64,000 bases of DNA, taken from NCBI RefSeq assembly GCF_004522215.1, contig NZ_SDLR01000002.1, forward strand, positions 124,001-188,000, written 5' to 3'. A program made the position numbers and the translations under genes. Shown here piece by piece: positions 24,752 to 33,914 of the stretch (positions are counted from its first letter, which is position 1; each line of letters begins with the position of its first letter). The notes beneath the pieces were generated by a model. That model had not been told where the DNA came from, made no database searches, and saw nothing but the letters and a program-made list of their open reading frames with translations. The DNA is from Ammoniphilus sp. YIM 78166. GTDB lineage: Bacteria; Bacillota; Bacilli; Aneurinibacillales; RAOX-1.

Positions 24752-25941
24752 GGTTTCACAATCCCCCATTTTTCAATGGCGGACTGCAGGTTAGGATCCA
24801 CAGAGTCCTCAAGGGAGATCCCTTGTAACACCGCATCAATAGCGGCTCTGAACGCTCGGCCTCCGCCAACAGGCCCGCCTGGATGACCATGGATTCCTCC
24901 TCCTGCATTCACGATATGATCCATTCCAAAGTCTTTATAGAGCAAAGGAACCATGCCTGGATGAATACCTGCAGATGGAACAGGAAAAGCCGCTCGCAAG
25001 CCTGCTTGTTCCTCTACCAAGTAGCGTGCAATATCTAACGCTTCTTGCTTAGGCAAGGCAACGGAACCGTAAGGTGATGGAAAAAGAACGATGTCTGCCC
25101 CAGCGAGTCTCATTAGCTTTCCTAACAGAAGAGGAGAGGTAATCCCGTATGTAGAGGATTGGTATAGGGCTCCCGCCATCGCTGGATGGGCCATAATGGG
25201 AACCGTTACGTCAGGATCACTGCTAAGCTGGGTTAAGATATCAAAGCCATAAGGCAGAACGTTTAGCAGCAAGCAGTTCGCTCCGTTTTCAATTGCTCGC
25301 TTGGCACGGTCTACTAGTTCGGTAACCGGACCCGTTAAGTTAGCCGCATACAGTACCTGGCGTCCGGAGGCTTCAATTACGTCCTTGCAAGCTTGAATTC
25401 GTTCCAAGAATGGAGCATGCTCATCGGCAAAGAAGATCTCATCGTCCTTAACCAGATCCACTCCACCCTCCACCTGTAATCGGAACTGATCCACGAGCTC
25501 CTGCTGCGGGAGGCCGATACAAGATTTAAAAATACTCATGAACAGTGGTCTGTCATGGACATTTAGCTTTTCTCGCACACCTGCGATACCAAACTTAGGC
25601 CCAGGGAAAGCTTGAGTAAAGGCATCGGGGAATTCAATATCCATTAATCGAATTTTCCCATCCATGGAGATTTTGCCAAACACATTGGTGAGTAGGGAAG
25701 GGATATCGTAAGTGAAATTTACGACAGGATAGTCGACCTTAATTAGCCCTCTCTCAAGACCTGATTCTGTTTTTTCGAGAACGGTAGCACCAGCTGAGCG
25801 GCCTAAATGCTTCTGCAGTTTTTCCTGTTTGGCAGCAGGGAGGTCCGTCCAGCTTCCGACAGTCATTCCGACAGCAATGGCTTCGGCTTTTTGTTCTAAA
25901 TTTTTCGCTTCGGTAAGGTAAGTAACCGTAATATAGGACAA
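24748..25941 (-). CDS. mtnW: 2,3-diketo-5-methylthiopentyl-1-phosphate enolase (RuBisCO-like)
   Basis: A 397-residue RuBisCO-like protein that enolises DK-MTP-1-P. The carbamylated-Lys and Mg-binding motif is GGVDLVKDDEIF near 158-169; the N-terminal domain and the alpha/beta barrel are complete. It lacks RuBisCO's full substrate set and its operon context fixes the role. The start is TTG at 25941, with AAAGGAGG nine bases before it; no ATG fits. It is first in mtnWXBD and follows the S-box leader. Confidence 0.95.
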   Translation of the reverse strand: MSYITVTYLTEAKNLEQKAEAIAVGMTVGSWTDLPAAKQEKLQKHLGRSAGATVLEKTESGLERGLIKVDYPVVNFTYDIPSLLTNVFGKISMDGKIRLMDIEFPDAFTQAFPGPKFGIAGVREKLNVHDRPLFMSIFKSCIGLPQQELVDQFRLQVEGGVDLVKDDEIFFADEHAPFLERIQACKDVIEASGRQVLYAANLTGPVTELVDRAKRAIENGANCLLLNVLPYGFDILTQLSSDPDVTVPIMAHPAMAGALYQSSTYGITSPLLLGKLMRLAGADIVLFPSPYGSVALPKQEALDIARYLVEEQAGLRAAFPVPSAGIHPGMVPLLYKDFGMDHIVNAGGGIHGHPGGPVGGGRAFRAAIDAVLQGISLEDSVDPNLQSAIEKWGIVKP

Positions 25942-25973
25942 AGGTAAACCTCCTTTAAATATAAATGCAAATT

Positions 25974-26005
25974 AAAAAGTACCCCTTGTTAGATAAGAGG
26001 TACTT
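25974..26005 (-). terminator. Regulated terminator of the S-box leader
   Basis: Minus strand AAGTACCTCTT ... AAGGGGTACTT followed by T5, between the aptamer and mtnW. The SAM-bound aptamer would allow it to form. Confidence 0.85.
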
Positions 26006-26023
26006 GAATAGTATCAAATACAG

Positions 26024-26152
26024 CTTATCTCCCAGAATGGATCAACCCTCCTGCAGGATGTAGCACCGTGTTTTTATTTTGCACAATTGGCATAAAATAA
26101 AAATCGGTTGCCGGGCGTCATCGGGCCAGTCCCTCAGCCATCTCTCGATAAG
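26024..26152 (-). promoter_or_regulatory. SAM-I (S-box) riboswitch controlling mtnWXBD
   Basis: The minus strand shows the P1 arms CTTATCGAGAG and GGGAGATAAG, the conserved GGCTGAGGGACTGGCCC and GATGACGCCCGGCAACC blocks, and the CACGGTGCTACATCCTGC core. All hallmark segments are in order and properly spaced. Binding of S-adenosylmethionine would switch transcription off through the downstream terminator, so the salvage genes are expressed when SAM is low. Confidence 0.97.
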
Positions 26153-26197
26153 TTGGAATCTATTTATTTTCACATAATACTCTAAACATACGATATT

Positions 26198-26226
26198 ATA
26201 TTACTGCTCTTAATAAGGAAAGTCAA
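26198..26226 (-). promoter_or_regulatory. Sigma-A promoter of mtnWXBD
   Basis: Minus strand TTGACT (26221-26226), 17-bp spacer, TAATAT (26198-26203), about 40 bp upstream of the S-box. Confidence 0.75.
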
Positions 26227-26262
26227 CAGATAAAGATTTTCTGTTTTCTAAAAGTTTTTACG

Positions 26263-26291
26263 TTGACATTAGATTCGAACAACTGTATATA
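26263..26291 (+). promoter_or_regulatory. Sigma-A promoter of mtnKA
   Basis: TTGACA (26263-26268), 17-bp spacer, TATATA (26286-26291). The predicted leader is only about 30 nt, too short for an S-box. Confidence 0.75.
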
Positions 26292-26325
26292 AGTATATAG
26301 CTAATGATAATGGAGGGGTGGAAGG

Positions 26326-27528
26326 ATGGAGTATCGCGCCTTTAGCGAACAAGAAGCAGTGGAATATGCTCGGCATATCAAAGGGCTCTTCCCAGATGGA
26401 GCGCAATTGGACAGCCGGGAGATCGGTGATGGGAATCTTAATCTCGTTTTTCATATTATAGACAGAGTTTCGGGCAAAAGCATCATCTTCAAGCAAGCCT
26501 TGCCTTATGCAAGAGTGGTGGGTGAGTCTTGGCCGCTAACGTTAGATCGAGCACGAATTGAAAGTGAAGCCCTTATTATTCAAGACGAAATATGCCCGGG
26601 CTCTGTGCCTAAGGTTTACCATTATGATAAAGAGTTGGCTCTAACGGTGATGGAGGATTTGTCCGATCATGTGATTATGAGAAAGGGTTTAATTGAAGGG
26701 AACCTTTATCCTGCTTTTGCTGAACATATTGGTAGCTTTTTGGCTAAGACCTTGTTCTTTACCTCCGATTATGCGATGGGCTTTAAAGAGAAGAAAGAGA
26801 GAGTAGGTCAATTTATCAATCCTGAGCTTTGTAAAATTACAGAGGATCTTGTGTTTACGGATCCTTATTATGACGCAGAGACCAATAACTTTAATCCGTT
26901 AATTCGTGAGACGGTAGAGGGGATCTGGGGAAATGCTGAGCTTCGCCGGGAGATCGGGAAGCTGAAGTACTCGTTTATGACAGACGCTCAAGCACTTTTG
27001 CATGGGGACTTGCATACGGGAAGCATTATGGTGACAGAACAGAGCACCAAAGTCATTGACCCTGAGTTTGCTTACTATGGTCCAATGGGCTTCGATATTG
27101 GTGCCGTCATCGCGAATTTACTTTTAAATTATGCGGCTCAAGAAGGCCTTAAGGAAAATGCCGCAGAACGTGGATCTTTTCGAGCGTGGCTATTAGGAAC
27201 GGCTACGAAGGTATGGAATACGTTCGAAGAAGAATTCCGCCGATTGTATAAGGAAAATGTGAAAGATCCTGTGTTTTCAGCTCCTGGCTTTGTTGACGAT
27301 GTGATGGCAGGGTTGCTCAAGGATACTGCAGGGTTTGCGGGCTGCAAAATGATGCGGCGAGTGATAGGGCTAGCAGGTGTAGCAGACCTCAATTCCATTC
27401 AGGATGAGAAAGTTCGAGCCAAGGCTGAAATCTTCGCTCTAGCCATCGGTCAAAGCTTGGTAATGGAGAGACAAGCTGTAAAACGTATCGAGGACGTACT
27501 TGAAATCGTGAAAAAAATAGAAGAGTAG
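26326..27528 (+). CDS. mtnK: 5-methylthioribose kinase
   Basis: A 400-residue kinase of the aminoglycoside phosphotransferase fold that phosphorylates methylthioribose to MTR-1-P with ATP. Visible are the Gly loop GDGNLNLVF near 35-43, the catalytic [10 protein letters not shown] near 226-235, and the metal-binding [11 protein letters not shown] near 244-254, all typical of MtnK. GGAGGGGTGG precedes the ATG. It forms an operon with mtnA (11-bp gap), divergent from mtnWXBD. Confidence 0.95.
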   Translation: MEYRAFSEQEAVEYARHIKGLFPDGAQLDSREIGDGNLNLVFHIIDRVSGKSIIFKQALPYARVVGESWPLTLDRARIESEALIIQDEICPGSVPKVYHYDKELALTVMEDLSDHVIMRKGLIEGNLYPAFAEHIGSFLAKTLFFTSDYAMGFKEKKERVGQFINPELCKITEDLVFTDPYYDAETNNFNPLIRETVEGIWGNAELRREIGKLKYSFMTDAQALLHGDLHTGSIMVTEQSTKVIDPEFAYYGPMGFDIGAVIANLLLNYAAQEGLKENAAERGSFRAWLLGTATKVWNTFEEEFRRLYKENVKDPVFSAPGFVDDVMAGLLKDTAGFAGCKMMRRVIGLAGVADLNSIQDEKVRAKAEIFALAIGQSLVMERQAVKRIEDVLEIVKKIEE

Positions 27529-27539
27529 GGGCTGAATTC

Positions 27540-28583
27540 GTGGAGAAACATGTCCATTCCGTGAGGTGGGAAGGCGATCGAGTGCTGTTGCTTGATCAAA
27601 CGAAGCTTCCCTTAGAGGTTGAGTTTGAAGAGGTATACACGATACAGCAGATGTGGGATGCGATCCGTGCGCTAAAAGTAAGAGGGGCTCCTGCTATCGG
27701 CATTTCTGCAGCCTATGGGATGTATTTAGGCGCTAAGGATTTACAGGCTGCCGATCGTGCTGAGTTCCTTGTGCAGCTCCGTGAAAAAAGGGACTATTTA
27801 GCTACTTCCCGTCCAACTGCTGTGAATTTATTCTGGGCTATCGATCGGATGATGAGCAAGGCTGAATCCCTAGGGGATGCAGAGGTTGCAGTTATTAAGC
27901 ATGAGCTACTGGAAGAAGCAAGACGCATTCAAGCAGAAGATATTGAAGTGTGCCGCAGCATTGGGGAACATGCCATTTCTCTTTTTCATGATGGAATGGG
28001 CATCTTAACCCATTGTAATGCTGGTGGGATTGCTACAGCGAAGTACGGAACCGCTTTAGCCCCGATGTATCTAGCCAAGGAAAGAGGATGGGATATCAAG
28101 GTATTCGCCGATGAGACACGCCCCGTGTTCCAAGGGGCGCGTCTGACGGCTTGGGAGCTGCAACAGGCAGGAATTGATGTCACACTGATCTGCGATAACA
28201 TGGCGGCTATGGTGATGTCTAAAGGATGGGTACAGGCCGTGATTGTAGGTACCGATCGTATTGCCGCGAACGGGGATGTGGCCAATAAGATTGGAACCTA
28301 TGGCTTAGCTGTGTTAGCAAAAGCTCATGGGATTCCATTCTACGTCGCTTCACCGTTGTCCACCATTGATTTGGATACCAAGACCGGAGCAGAGATTCCG
28401 ATTGAAGAGCGGCCTGCTGAGGAGATCACGGAGATCGGAGGACGCCGCGTGGCCCCTCAAGGGATCAAGGTATTCAATCCAGCATTTGATGTCACGCCCA
28501 ATGAGTATGTTACGGCGATCATTACGGAGAAGGGGATTGTTCGTGCTCCGTATGAGGAAAATTTAAAGAAGCTGTTTGAATAG
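27540..28583 (+). CDS. mtnA: Methylthioribose-1-phosphate isomerase
   Basis: A 347-residue member of the eIF2B-alpha/MtnA family that isomerises MTR-1-P to MTRu-1-P. Typical segments are [16 protein letters not shown] near 48-63, [16 protein letters not shown] near 160-175 (catalytic Cys just before, in THCNAGG), and [19 protein letters not shown] near 238-256 with the conserved Asp. The start is GTG 27540, with GTAGGGG upstream. A good terminator follows. Confidence 0.95.
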   Translation: MEKHVHSVRWEGDRVLLLDQTKLPLEVEFEEVYTIQQMWDAIRALKVRGAPAIGISAAYGMYLGAKDLQAADRAEFLVQLREKRDYLATSRPTAVNLFWAIDRMMSKAESLGDAEVAVIKHELLEEARRIQAEDIEVCRSIGEHAISLFHDGMGILTHCNAGGIATAKYGTALAPMYLAKERGWDIKVFADETRPVFQGARLTAWELQQAGIDVTLICDNMAAMVMSKGWVQAVIVGTDRIAANGDVANKIGTYGLAVLAKAHGIPFYVASPLSTIDLDTKTGAEIPIEERPAEEITEIGGRRVAPQGIKVFNPAFDVTPNEYVTAIITEKGIVRAPYEENLKKLFE

Positions 28584-28590
28584 TGGGGAG

Positions 28591-28620
28591 AGCCAGTCGA
28601 TGAGGAGACTGGCTTTTTTG
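28591..28620 (+). terminator. Terminator of mtnKA
   Basis: AGCCAGTC-N8-GACTGGCT followed by T6. Confidence 0.88.
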
Positions 28621-28628
28621 CTTTGTGG

Positions 28629-28814
28629 AAATGGAAAAAGTCCATCTATTTGCCTAAGAGGATTGATTATAGTTCCGTCTAGTTGGATTTTTTCCAACTA
28701 AATTAGTCTACGGCCCTTATTTGAGATGCTATTCAGCTCATTAAGTGGACATATTCCATCTATTCATTCCTTTTGAGAGGGCCTTTCTCTGAGTAAGTGG
28801 ACTTTTTCCATCTA
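28629..28814. repeat. Four copies of a 20-nt palindrome-like repeat between mtnA and gltB
   Basis: Copies: 28629-28648 (inverted sense), 28681-28700 (AGTTGGATTTTTTCCAACTA), 28743-28762 (AAGTGGACATATTCCATCTA) and 28795-28814 (AAGTGGACTTTTTCCATCTA). Each can fold TGGA/TCCA arms. Start-to-start spacing is about 52-62 bp. The 289-bp stretch between the two terminators has no gene. Confidence 0.75.
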
Positions 28815-28830
28815 CGACAGTCTCGCCACA

Positions 28831-28866
28831 CAAAAAAAGAGGACTCTCTGATCGAGAGTCCTCTTC
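28831..28866 (-). terminator. Terminator of gltB
   Basis: Minus strand AGAGGACTCTC-GATCA-GAGAGTCCTCT followed by T7. Confidence 0.92.
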
Positions 28867-28872
28867 CTTATA

Positions 28873-31800
28873 TTACTCAGTAGCTACGGATTGATCTGCT
28901 TGAAGCTTCACAGGAGTTAGCATCATGAAATGCTGAGCAGCATTGTCACGAAGTGACTCGATACGTTCTGCAGTGTCGTGTTGATCAGTAGCTTTTAATT
29001 CTTCGATATAAGCATTTAATAATTCTACAACATCTTGTTGACCCTTGTCATTAAGAGGGAGTAGATCTACTTTAGCACCCTTGGCTACGCGGCGCTTAAT
29101 CGCTTCCTCATCAAGGCCCATTTCAGGTTGAAGGTGTAGATAAACGACTCCACCTGTCATCCCTGCAGCCATCCAAGGACCTGGGTCTCCCATGACCAAC
29201 GCTCTTCCGTTTGTCATGTACTCGAAGGCAAATCCTTTCAGGTTCGCACGTCCACCAATTCCGCCATACTGGTCGTTGATTGGTTGAGTGAGCTCACCAC
29301 CGAATACAATATCCGCACCGGATAGACGGATACATGCACGAGCATCCGCGTTACCTTGAACGATGAACGTACCTTTTTGAGCGCCGTAAGCAAAGCTCTT
29401 ACCTACGGATCCATTGATGAACAGGCCGTTCTTGCTGCGAGCCTTCATAACGCTAATCTTACCGCCGAAGCTGGTTTTACCAACACCGTCTTGCGCTCCA
29501 CCTTGTACGCGGATGTTGATTCCTTGAGCATTGAAGGCACCAAGTCCGTTTCCAGGTACACAGCCAGTTTCGAAGTTCAAATGAACCTCAGGTAAAGTAG
29601 TATAGCTTCCATCTAGATGAGGCTTCACGCGCTCGCCGGAATAGCGGCTTCCAAGTACACGCTGATCACCTAGGACGTTAGAGAATTGACGCACCAATGG
29701 TCTGTCATTCGATACATACACATTTTCTACAACTTGCCCTTTAGCACCAGCCGCGACAAGTACTTTAGCAAATTCTTCTTCCGTTTCTGCAGGAACAGTA
29801 GCCGGAGTCCAGTCTACACGCTCTAGCATCGCCGTTAAATCAATTTTAGCCAATTCGCGAGCTTGAACCAGAAGATCGGAGCGACCTACAAGCTCTTGTG
29901 CGTTCGTAAAGCCTAATTCGGCTGTGATGCGTTGAACTTCTTCTCCAAGAGAGCTGAAGAGACGCTTTAAGTTACCAACAGCTTCATCGAATACGCGAGG
30001 AACAAAACGACGAAGTCCGTGTTCTTTCGCTTCTTCAACGGATTCGATTTGTGTTGCAATCCCTACGTGGCAAGTATCTAGGTGACAGCCACGGCAAGTG
30101 GTACATCCTACAGCAAGCATTGCTAACGTTCCAAAGCCTGCACGGTTCGCACCAAGCATCATCATTTTGACAACATCAGCACCGCTCTTCAGGCCACCGT
30201 CAGACCATAGTTCTACCTTATTGCGCAATCCAGCTTCGATAAGAGCCTTGTGAGCAGCAACGACTCCAATCTCTGTAGGCAATCCTACGTGTTGAAGAGC
30301 GTGGATACGAGCAGCCCCTGTACCGCCATCGAAACCAGAAAGAGTGATGATGTCTGCACCAGCTTTAGCAACCCCAACGGCAATGGTACCAATGTTAGGA
30401 ACGACAGGAACCTTTACGATGACCTTCGCTTGATGGTTGGCTGTTTTAAATTCATCGATGATCTGTGCAAGATCCTCAATGGAGTAGATGTCATGATTGT
30501 TGGATGGTGAAATTAAGTCGGATCCAATGGTCGCATTACGAGCTGCAGCAACCTTAGCCGTTACCTTCTTACCCGGTAAGTGTCCACCTTCACCTGGCTT
30601 TGCTCCTTGCCCAATCTTTAACTCAAGAAGGTTCGTAGAGTTAGCCAATTCCACGTTGACACCAAAACGACCAGATGCGATCTGCTGTCCGCGTGTTTTA
30701 GGATATTTCCCGATCATATCCTTGATTTCTCCGCCTTCTCCGTTCAAGCTGATCATGTTCAATTGATCAGCAGCTTCTGCATAGGCGCGGAAGGCTGTTT
30801 CATTCTGAGAACCGAAGGACATAGAAGAAATCACGAACGGTAAGTTGTGTTCGCCTACACCGATATTAACAAGAGATGGGTCCACTTTACCTTCGGACTT
30901 ATCAAAGTTAATGTCGGCAACGTGACGGATGGAAAGAGGAGTTTCTCTTTCTATTTCCTCAAGCTTATCAGCAAATTCTTGATAAGTTAAAGTACCTTGT
31001 GCTAACTGCCCGATTGATTTCCAAACACGAGGCCACAAGTGAAATAGCTTCGCAGGCTTAGATTCGTCAGCTTGGAAATCTTCATAACGCTGCTTGCTTT
31101 CTTTTTCAAGATCTTCAAACGAAGTTCCAGCTGTATCAGATCCACAGAAATTCACAATGTGCAGAACTTCTGCTACTTTATCGTTTAGTCCGATAGAAGA
31201 GAAGATGCGGAAGTAACCGCGTGTCTCATGAATTCCGATGGTGGAAGTCACTTTCTCAAGCCCTTTTGCAAGAGCTTCATATAGGTTCACACAAGAAGTC
31301 TGACCGTCTTTGCCATATACCGTTGCAAATAACAAGTAAGGGTCGATTGAATCTGCACCCAGACCAAAAGCTACAGCAATGTCATGCAAGCTACGAATAG
31401 CGGCAGAACGGATAACGATGCTCGCTTTTCTGCGCAGGCTAATTCCGTCTTCATTTTTAGCAGCCTTTAGAGCTTGATCTACCTTGGCAATGACAAGCAG
31501 AGGGTCGATCCAGTACTTACCGTCTGTATGCGTCAACGCGTCATCTAGGACAATAAGCTGCTTGCCGCTGCTAACGGCTTGAACTGCTTGAGCAGCTAAT
31601 GCTTCCAATGCTTCTGCAATGGTTTGACCTTCTACAAAGTGAGTGGATAACGTAGCTACTCCACCATTGGCGTTGAAATATTCAACAATCTGTTCAAGAG
31701 AAGAAGAACCCACTTGAGCAGCAGCTGCTTGTAGGGATGCTCCTTCCATGATGATCGGAGATGGCAATTCGATTCCTGGTTTATCTAGTTCACGATAAAT

Positions 31801-33378
31801 GCCAGGGCGGGCACCCAATACTACACGGGTAGAGAAGTGCTCAACCTCACGGTCACGGTCAATGGCTGGATTCGTAACAACCGCTACACTTTCCTTGATA
31901 AAATCAGCTAGGTTTTGTCTGTCTTGGGCAAGAGCCGCTAGTGGGGCATCATGACCCAAGGAGCGGATTGGTTCTGCTCCGTTCGTTGCCATTTGCTCAG
32001 CAAGCTGAATTTGTTCTCTTTCCCATCCGAAGGCGGAATAGACTTTATTCTTCGCTTCTGTAAAATCTACATAAGGCGCTTGTGCAGCTGTTAGCTTAGC
32101 GAAGGAAAGTTGCTCGCCAAATCCTTTAATTGCACCGCGTGCTGTTGCTCTCTCATAAACGATTTCTTGAAGCTCGGCATGGAACACCACTTCAACGTGT
32201 GCGTCTTTATGAAGCTTCAAGCCCACTTTCTCGCCTGGAGCTAAGGACTTCGGCTCACTGACCATTTCCGTGACAGGAATGACCCCTTGCTCGGAAGAGA
32301 AGAATAGAGAGGTCGTATCTTCAACCATCCAAACGGGACGTAAACCTAAAGCATCTACACTGAACACACACTCATCTTTAAAGCGTGAAATAATTCCAGC
32401 AGGTCCTTGAGCAAAGTGTCCCCAAGCCTGACGGAAGTACATATAGAGGTCTTGAAGTTCTGGACGCAAGTGCTTAATCTCATTATGAATAGGAGGGAAG
32501 ACCATCTCCAACGCTTCAAACAAGCTAAGGCCAAAGCGGTGAATTAAGGTTTCGATGGTTCTATTCATATTTTGAGAATCACTTCCTCCTTTAACAAGAG
32601 GAACACCTAACATCGTTGCTTCATCTTCTAGCTTGTTAATTGTATTGATCTCTCCATTGTGACCAAGAACCGAAAACGGCTGAACACGGAAGAAGCTAGA
32701 AAGTGTATTAGTGGAATAACGGTTGTGACCTAAAGTTGCAGAAGATGCAAACTCAGGCTTAGTAATGTCTTGGTAGTAACGAGGAATGATGCTTGCTGCG
32801 CCCATTACCTTATAAGCTGCTGTATGATTGCTAAGGGAAGCAACATGAACGTTAAATTGCTCTTCAATCTCGACATGTAAGTCGAAGAGGGAGCTTTCTA
32901 CGTTAGTCTTTTCACAAAGTCCGGCAATCTGCCAGAATATCGGTTCATCTGCGCGGCCATTCTTACCCAGAACTTCACTATTCACTGCATTTTCTTGCTC
33001 GAGGAGGATGGTTACTCCGTGTTGAACAAATAGGTTACGAATGGCAGTCATCACTTCAACAGCATCGTGACCCTTGCGAGGAACAAAAATGTGTGCCATG
33101 GAGAATTTTTCGTTGTAAGCTACATCGGAGGAAAGTCCTGCCTTGGCTAACTTCTGAGCCCAAAGGTTTCTAGGGATATCGGTGAGGATCCCACATCCGT
33201 CCCCTTCGCCATCAATAAAACCGGAACGATGTTCCATCTTGATCAGCGCATCAATGATACGAAGTACATTGTCTCTAGTCGGTTGGCCGTTCTTTTCAAT
33301 GATGGCCACAATCCCACAGCTATCGTGTTCTTCAGCAAGGTGATTTTTAAATTTTCCAAAATTAGGGCTTACTGTCAT
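28873..33378 (-). CDS. gltB: Glutamate synthase, large (glutaminase/FMN) subunit
   Basis: A 1501-residue enzyme that transfers the amide of glutamine to 2-oxoglutarate. The glutaminase Cys is in EEHDSCGIVA (C21 or so, exposed after propeptide removal). The FMN/synthase barrel lies near 780-1180, and the [3Fe-4S] motif reads GCTTCRGCHLDTC (C-x5-C-x4-C, with an extra Cys and His replacing the usual Pro in CPVGIATQ). The C-terminal GXGXG beta-helix (from about 1250) is complete. There is no gltD small subunit beside it; both flanks belong to other operons. The start site is odd: a hairpin separates AGGAGGTG from the ATG (see separate entry). Confidence 0.95.
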   Translation of the reverse strand: MTVSPNFGKFKNHLAEEHDSCGIVAIIEKNGQPTRDNVLRIIDALIKMEHRSGFIDGEGDGCGILTDIPRNLWAQKLAKAGLSSDVAYNEKFSMAHIFVPRKGHDAVEVMTAIRNLFVQHGVTILLEQENAVNSEVLGKNGRADEPIFWQIAGLCEKTNVESSLFDLHVEIEEQFNVHVASLSNHTAAYKVMGAASIIPRYYQDITKPEFASSATLGHNRYSTNTLSSFFRVQPFSVLGHNGEINTINKLEDEATMLGVPLVKGGSDSQNMNRTIETLIHRFGLSLFEALEMVFPPIHNEIKHLRPELQDLYMYFRQAWGHFAQGPAGIISRFKDECVFSVDALGLRPVWMVEDTTSLFFSSEQGVIPVTEMVSEPKSLAPGEKVGLKLHKDAHVEVVFHAELQEIVYERATARGAIKGFGEQLSFAKLTAAQAPYVDFTEAKNKVYSAFGWEREQIQLAEQMATNGAEPIRSLGHDAPLAALAQDRQNLADFIKESVAVVTNPAIDRDREVEHFSTRVVLGARPGIYRELDKPGIELPSPIIMEGASLQAAAAQVGSSSLEQIVEYFNANGGVATLSTHFVEGQTIAEALEALAAQAVQAVSSGKQLIVLDDALTHTDGKYWIDPLLVIAKVDQALKAAKNEDGISLRRKASIVIRSAAIRSLHDIAVAFGLGADSIDPYLLFATVYGKDGQTSCVNLYEALAKGLEKVTSTIGIHETRGYFRIFSSIGLNDKVAEVLHIVNFCGSDTAGTSFEDLEKESKQRYEDFQADESKPAKLFHLWPRVWKSIGQLAQGTLTYQEFADKLEEIERETPLSIRHVADINFDKSEGKVDPSLVNIGVGEHNLPFVISSMSFGSQNETAFRAYAEAADQLNMISLNGEGGEIKDMIGKYPKTRGQQIASGRFGVNVELANSTNLLELKIGQGAKPGEGGHLPGKKVTAKVAAARNATIGSDLISPSNNHDIYSIEDLAQIIDEFKTANHQAKVIVKVPVVPNIGTIAVGVAKAGADIITLSGFDGGTGAARIHALQHVGLPTEIGVVAAHKALIEAGLRNKVELWSDGGLKSGADVVKMMMLGANRAGFGTLAMLAVGCTTCRGCHLDTCHVGIATQIESVEEAKEHGLRRFVPRVFDEAVGNLKRLFSSLGEEVQRITAELGFTNAQELVGRSDLLVQARELAKIDLTAMLERVDWTPATVPAETEEEFAKVLVAAGAKGQVVENVYVSNDRPLVRQFSNVLGDQRVLGSRYSGERVKPHLDGSYTTLPEVHLNFETGCVPGNGLGAFNAQGINIRVQGGAQDGVGKTSFGGKISVMKARSKNGLFINGSVGKSFAYGAQKGTFIVQGNADARACIRLSGADIVFGGELTQPINDQYGGIGGRANLKGFAFEYMTNGRALVMGDPGPWMAAGMTGGVVYLHLQPEMGLDEEAIKRRVAKGAKVDLLPLNDKGQQDVVELLNAYIEELKATDQHDTAERIESLRDNAAQHFMMLTPVKLQADQSVATE

Positions 33379-33411
33379 AACGCTGGTCAGCTGGGCTGAC
33401 CTTCACCTCCT
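33376..33411 (-). promoter_or_regulatory. Unusual gltB translation start: hairpin between ribosome site and ATG
   Basis: On the minus strand AGGAGGTG (33404-33411) is 25 bases from the ATG (33376-33378). A perfect GGTCAGC-CCA-GCTGACC hairpin (33385-33401) fills the gap; folding it leaves about eight unpaired bases, normal spacing. No alternative in-frame start fits: a stop codon lies eight codons upstream. Confidence 0.6.
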
Positions 33412-33859
33412 ATCCCAGTATAAACGTGTCTTTTTTCTCTGTGTATGATTAAAACATAATCCCCGCAAGGGGAAAAAACAAGTGGATATTCAGTCCATCT
33501 TGTGAAAGTGCCTAGTTTACTTGGATTGTAAAATAAGTGCAGATGGGCTACTTCCAAAAAGAGGAGAATATTCAGTAAACAGTGACAAAATAAAATTATT
33601 ATAAGAATATCACGCTTTACTGCTTAATACAATAGCTTTTTGATTAAATATGCATTGTGTAAGCGTTTTATGTAATAAAAAAATTATTAAAACTGTTTTG
33701 AAAATAAAAAAATAGGACAAATAAAACGAATGTAAGGGTTTAATTTTACTTCAATGTTCGTGTGTTTAGGTGGGGTGTTTTTCGCTGAGGGACATCTTTG
33801 CAGATTTTACAGGACGATAGGTGCCGTTTACTTTTTTCTAAGGACTGCCGCGTTAAATA
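33412..33859. other. About 450-bp AT-rich leader/upstream region of gltB
   Basis: No ORF with a credible start was found on either strand. It should contain the gltB promoter(s); TATAAT-like words occur near 33600 but no full promoter is convincing. A weak cre-like word TGTAAGCGTTTTAT is at 33658-33671. A short CCCC-GCAA-GGGG hairpin lies near 33461-33472. I see no T-box or known riboswitch. Confidence 0.4.
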
Positions 33860-33890
33860 AATAAAAAGGGAACAAACGCGGGTTTGTTCC
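33860..33890 (-). terminator. Terminator of gsaB
   Basis: Minus strand GGAACAAAC-CCGC-GTTTGTTCC, then CTTTTTATTT. Confidence 0.85.
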
Positions 33891-33914
33891 AATTGACTGA
33901 ATAATAATTAATTT

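Noticed and set aside
26161..26325. Second S-box in front of mtnK
   Set aside because: No GGCTGA/GGCAACC blocks on the plus strand, and the promoter leaves only about 30 nt of leader.
33412..33859. T-box or other known riboswitch in the gltB leader
   Set aside because: No specifier loop, T-box sequence or terminator/antiterminator pair was seen.
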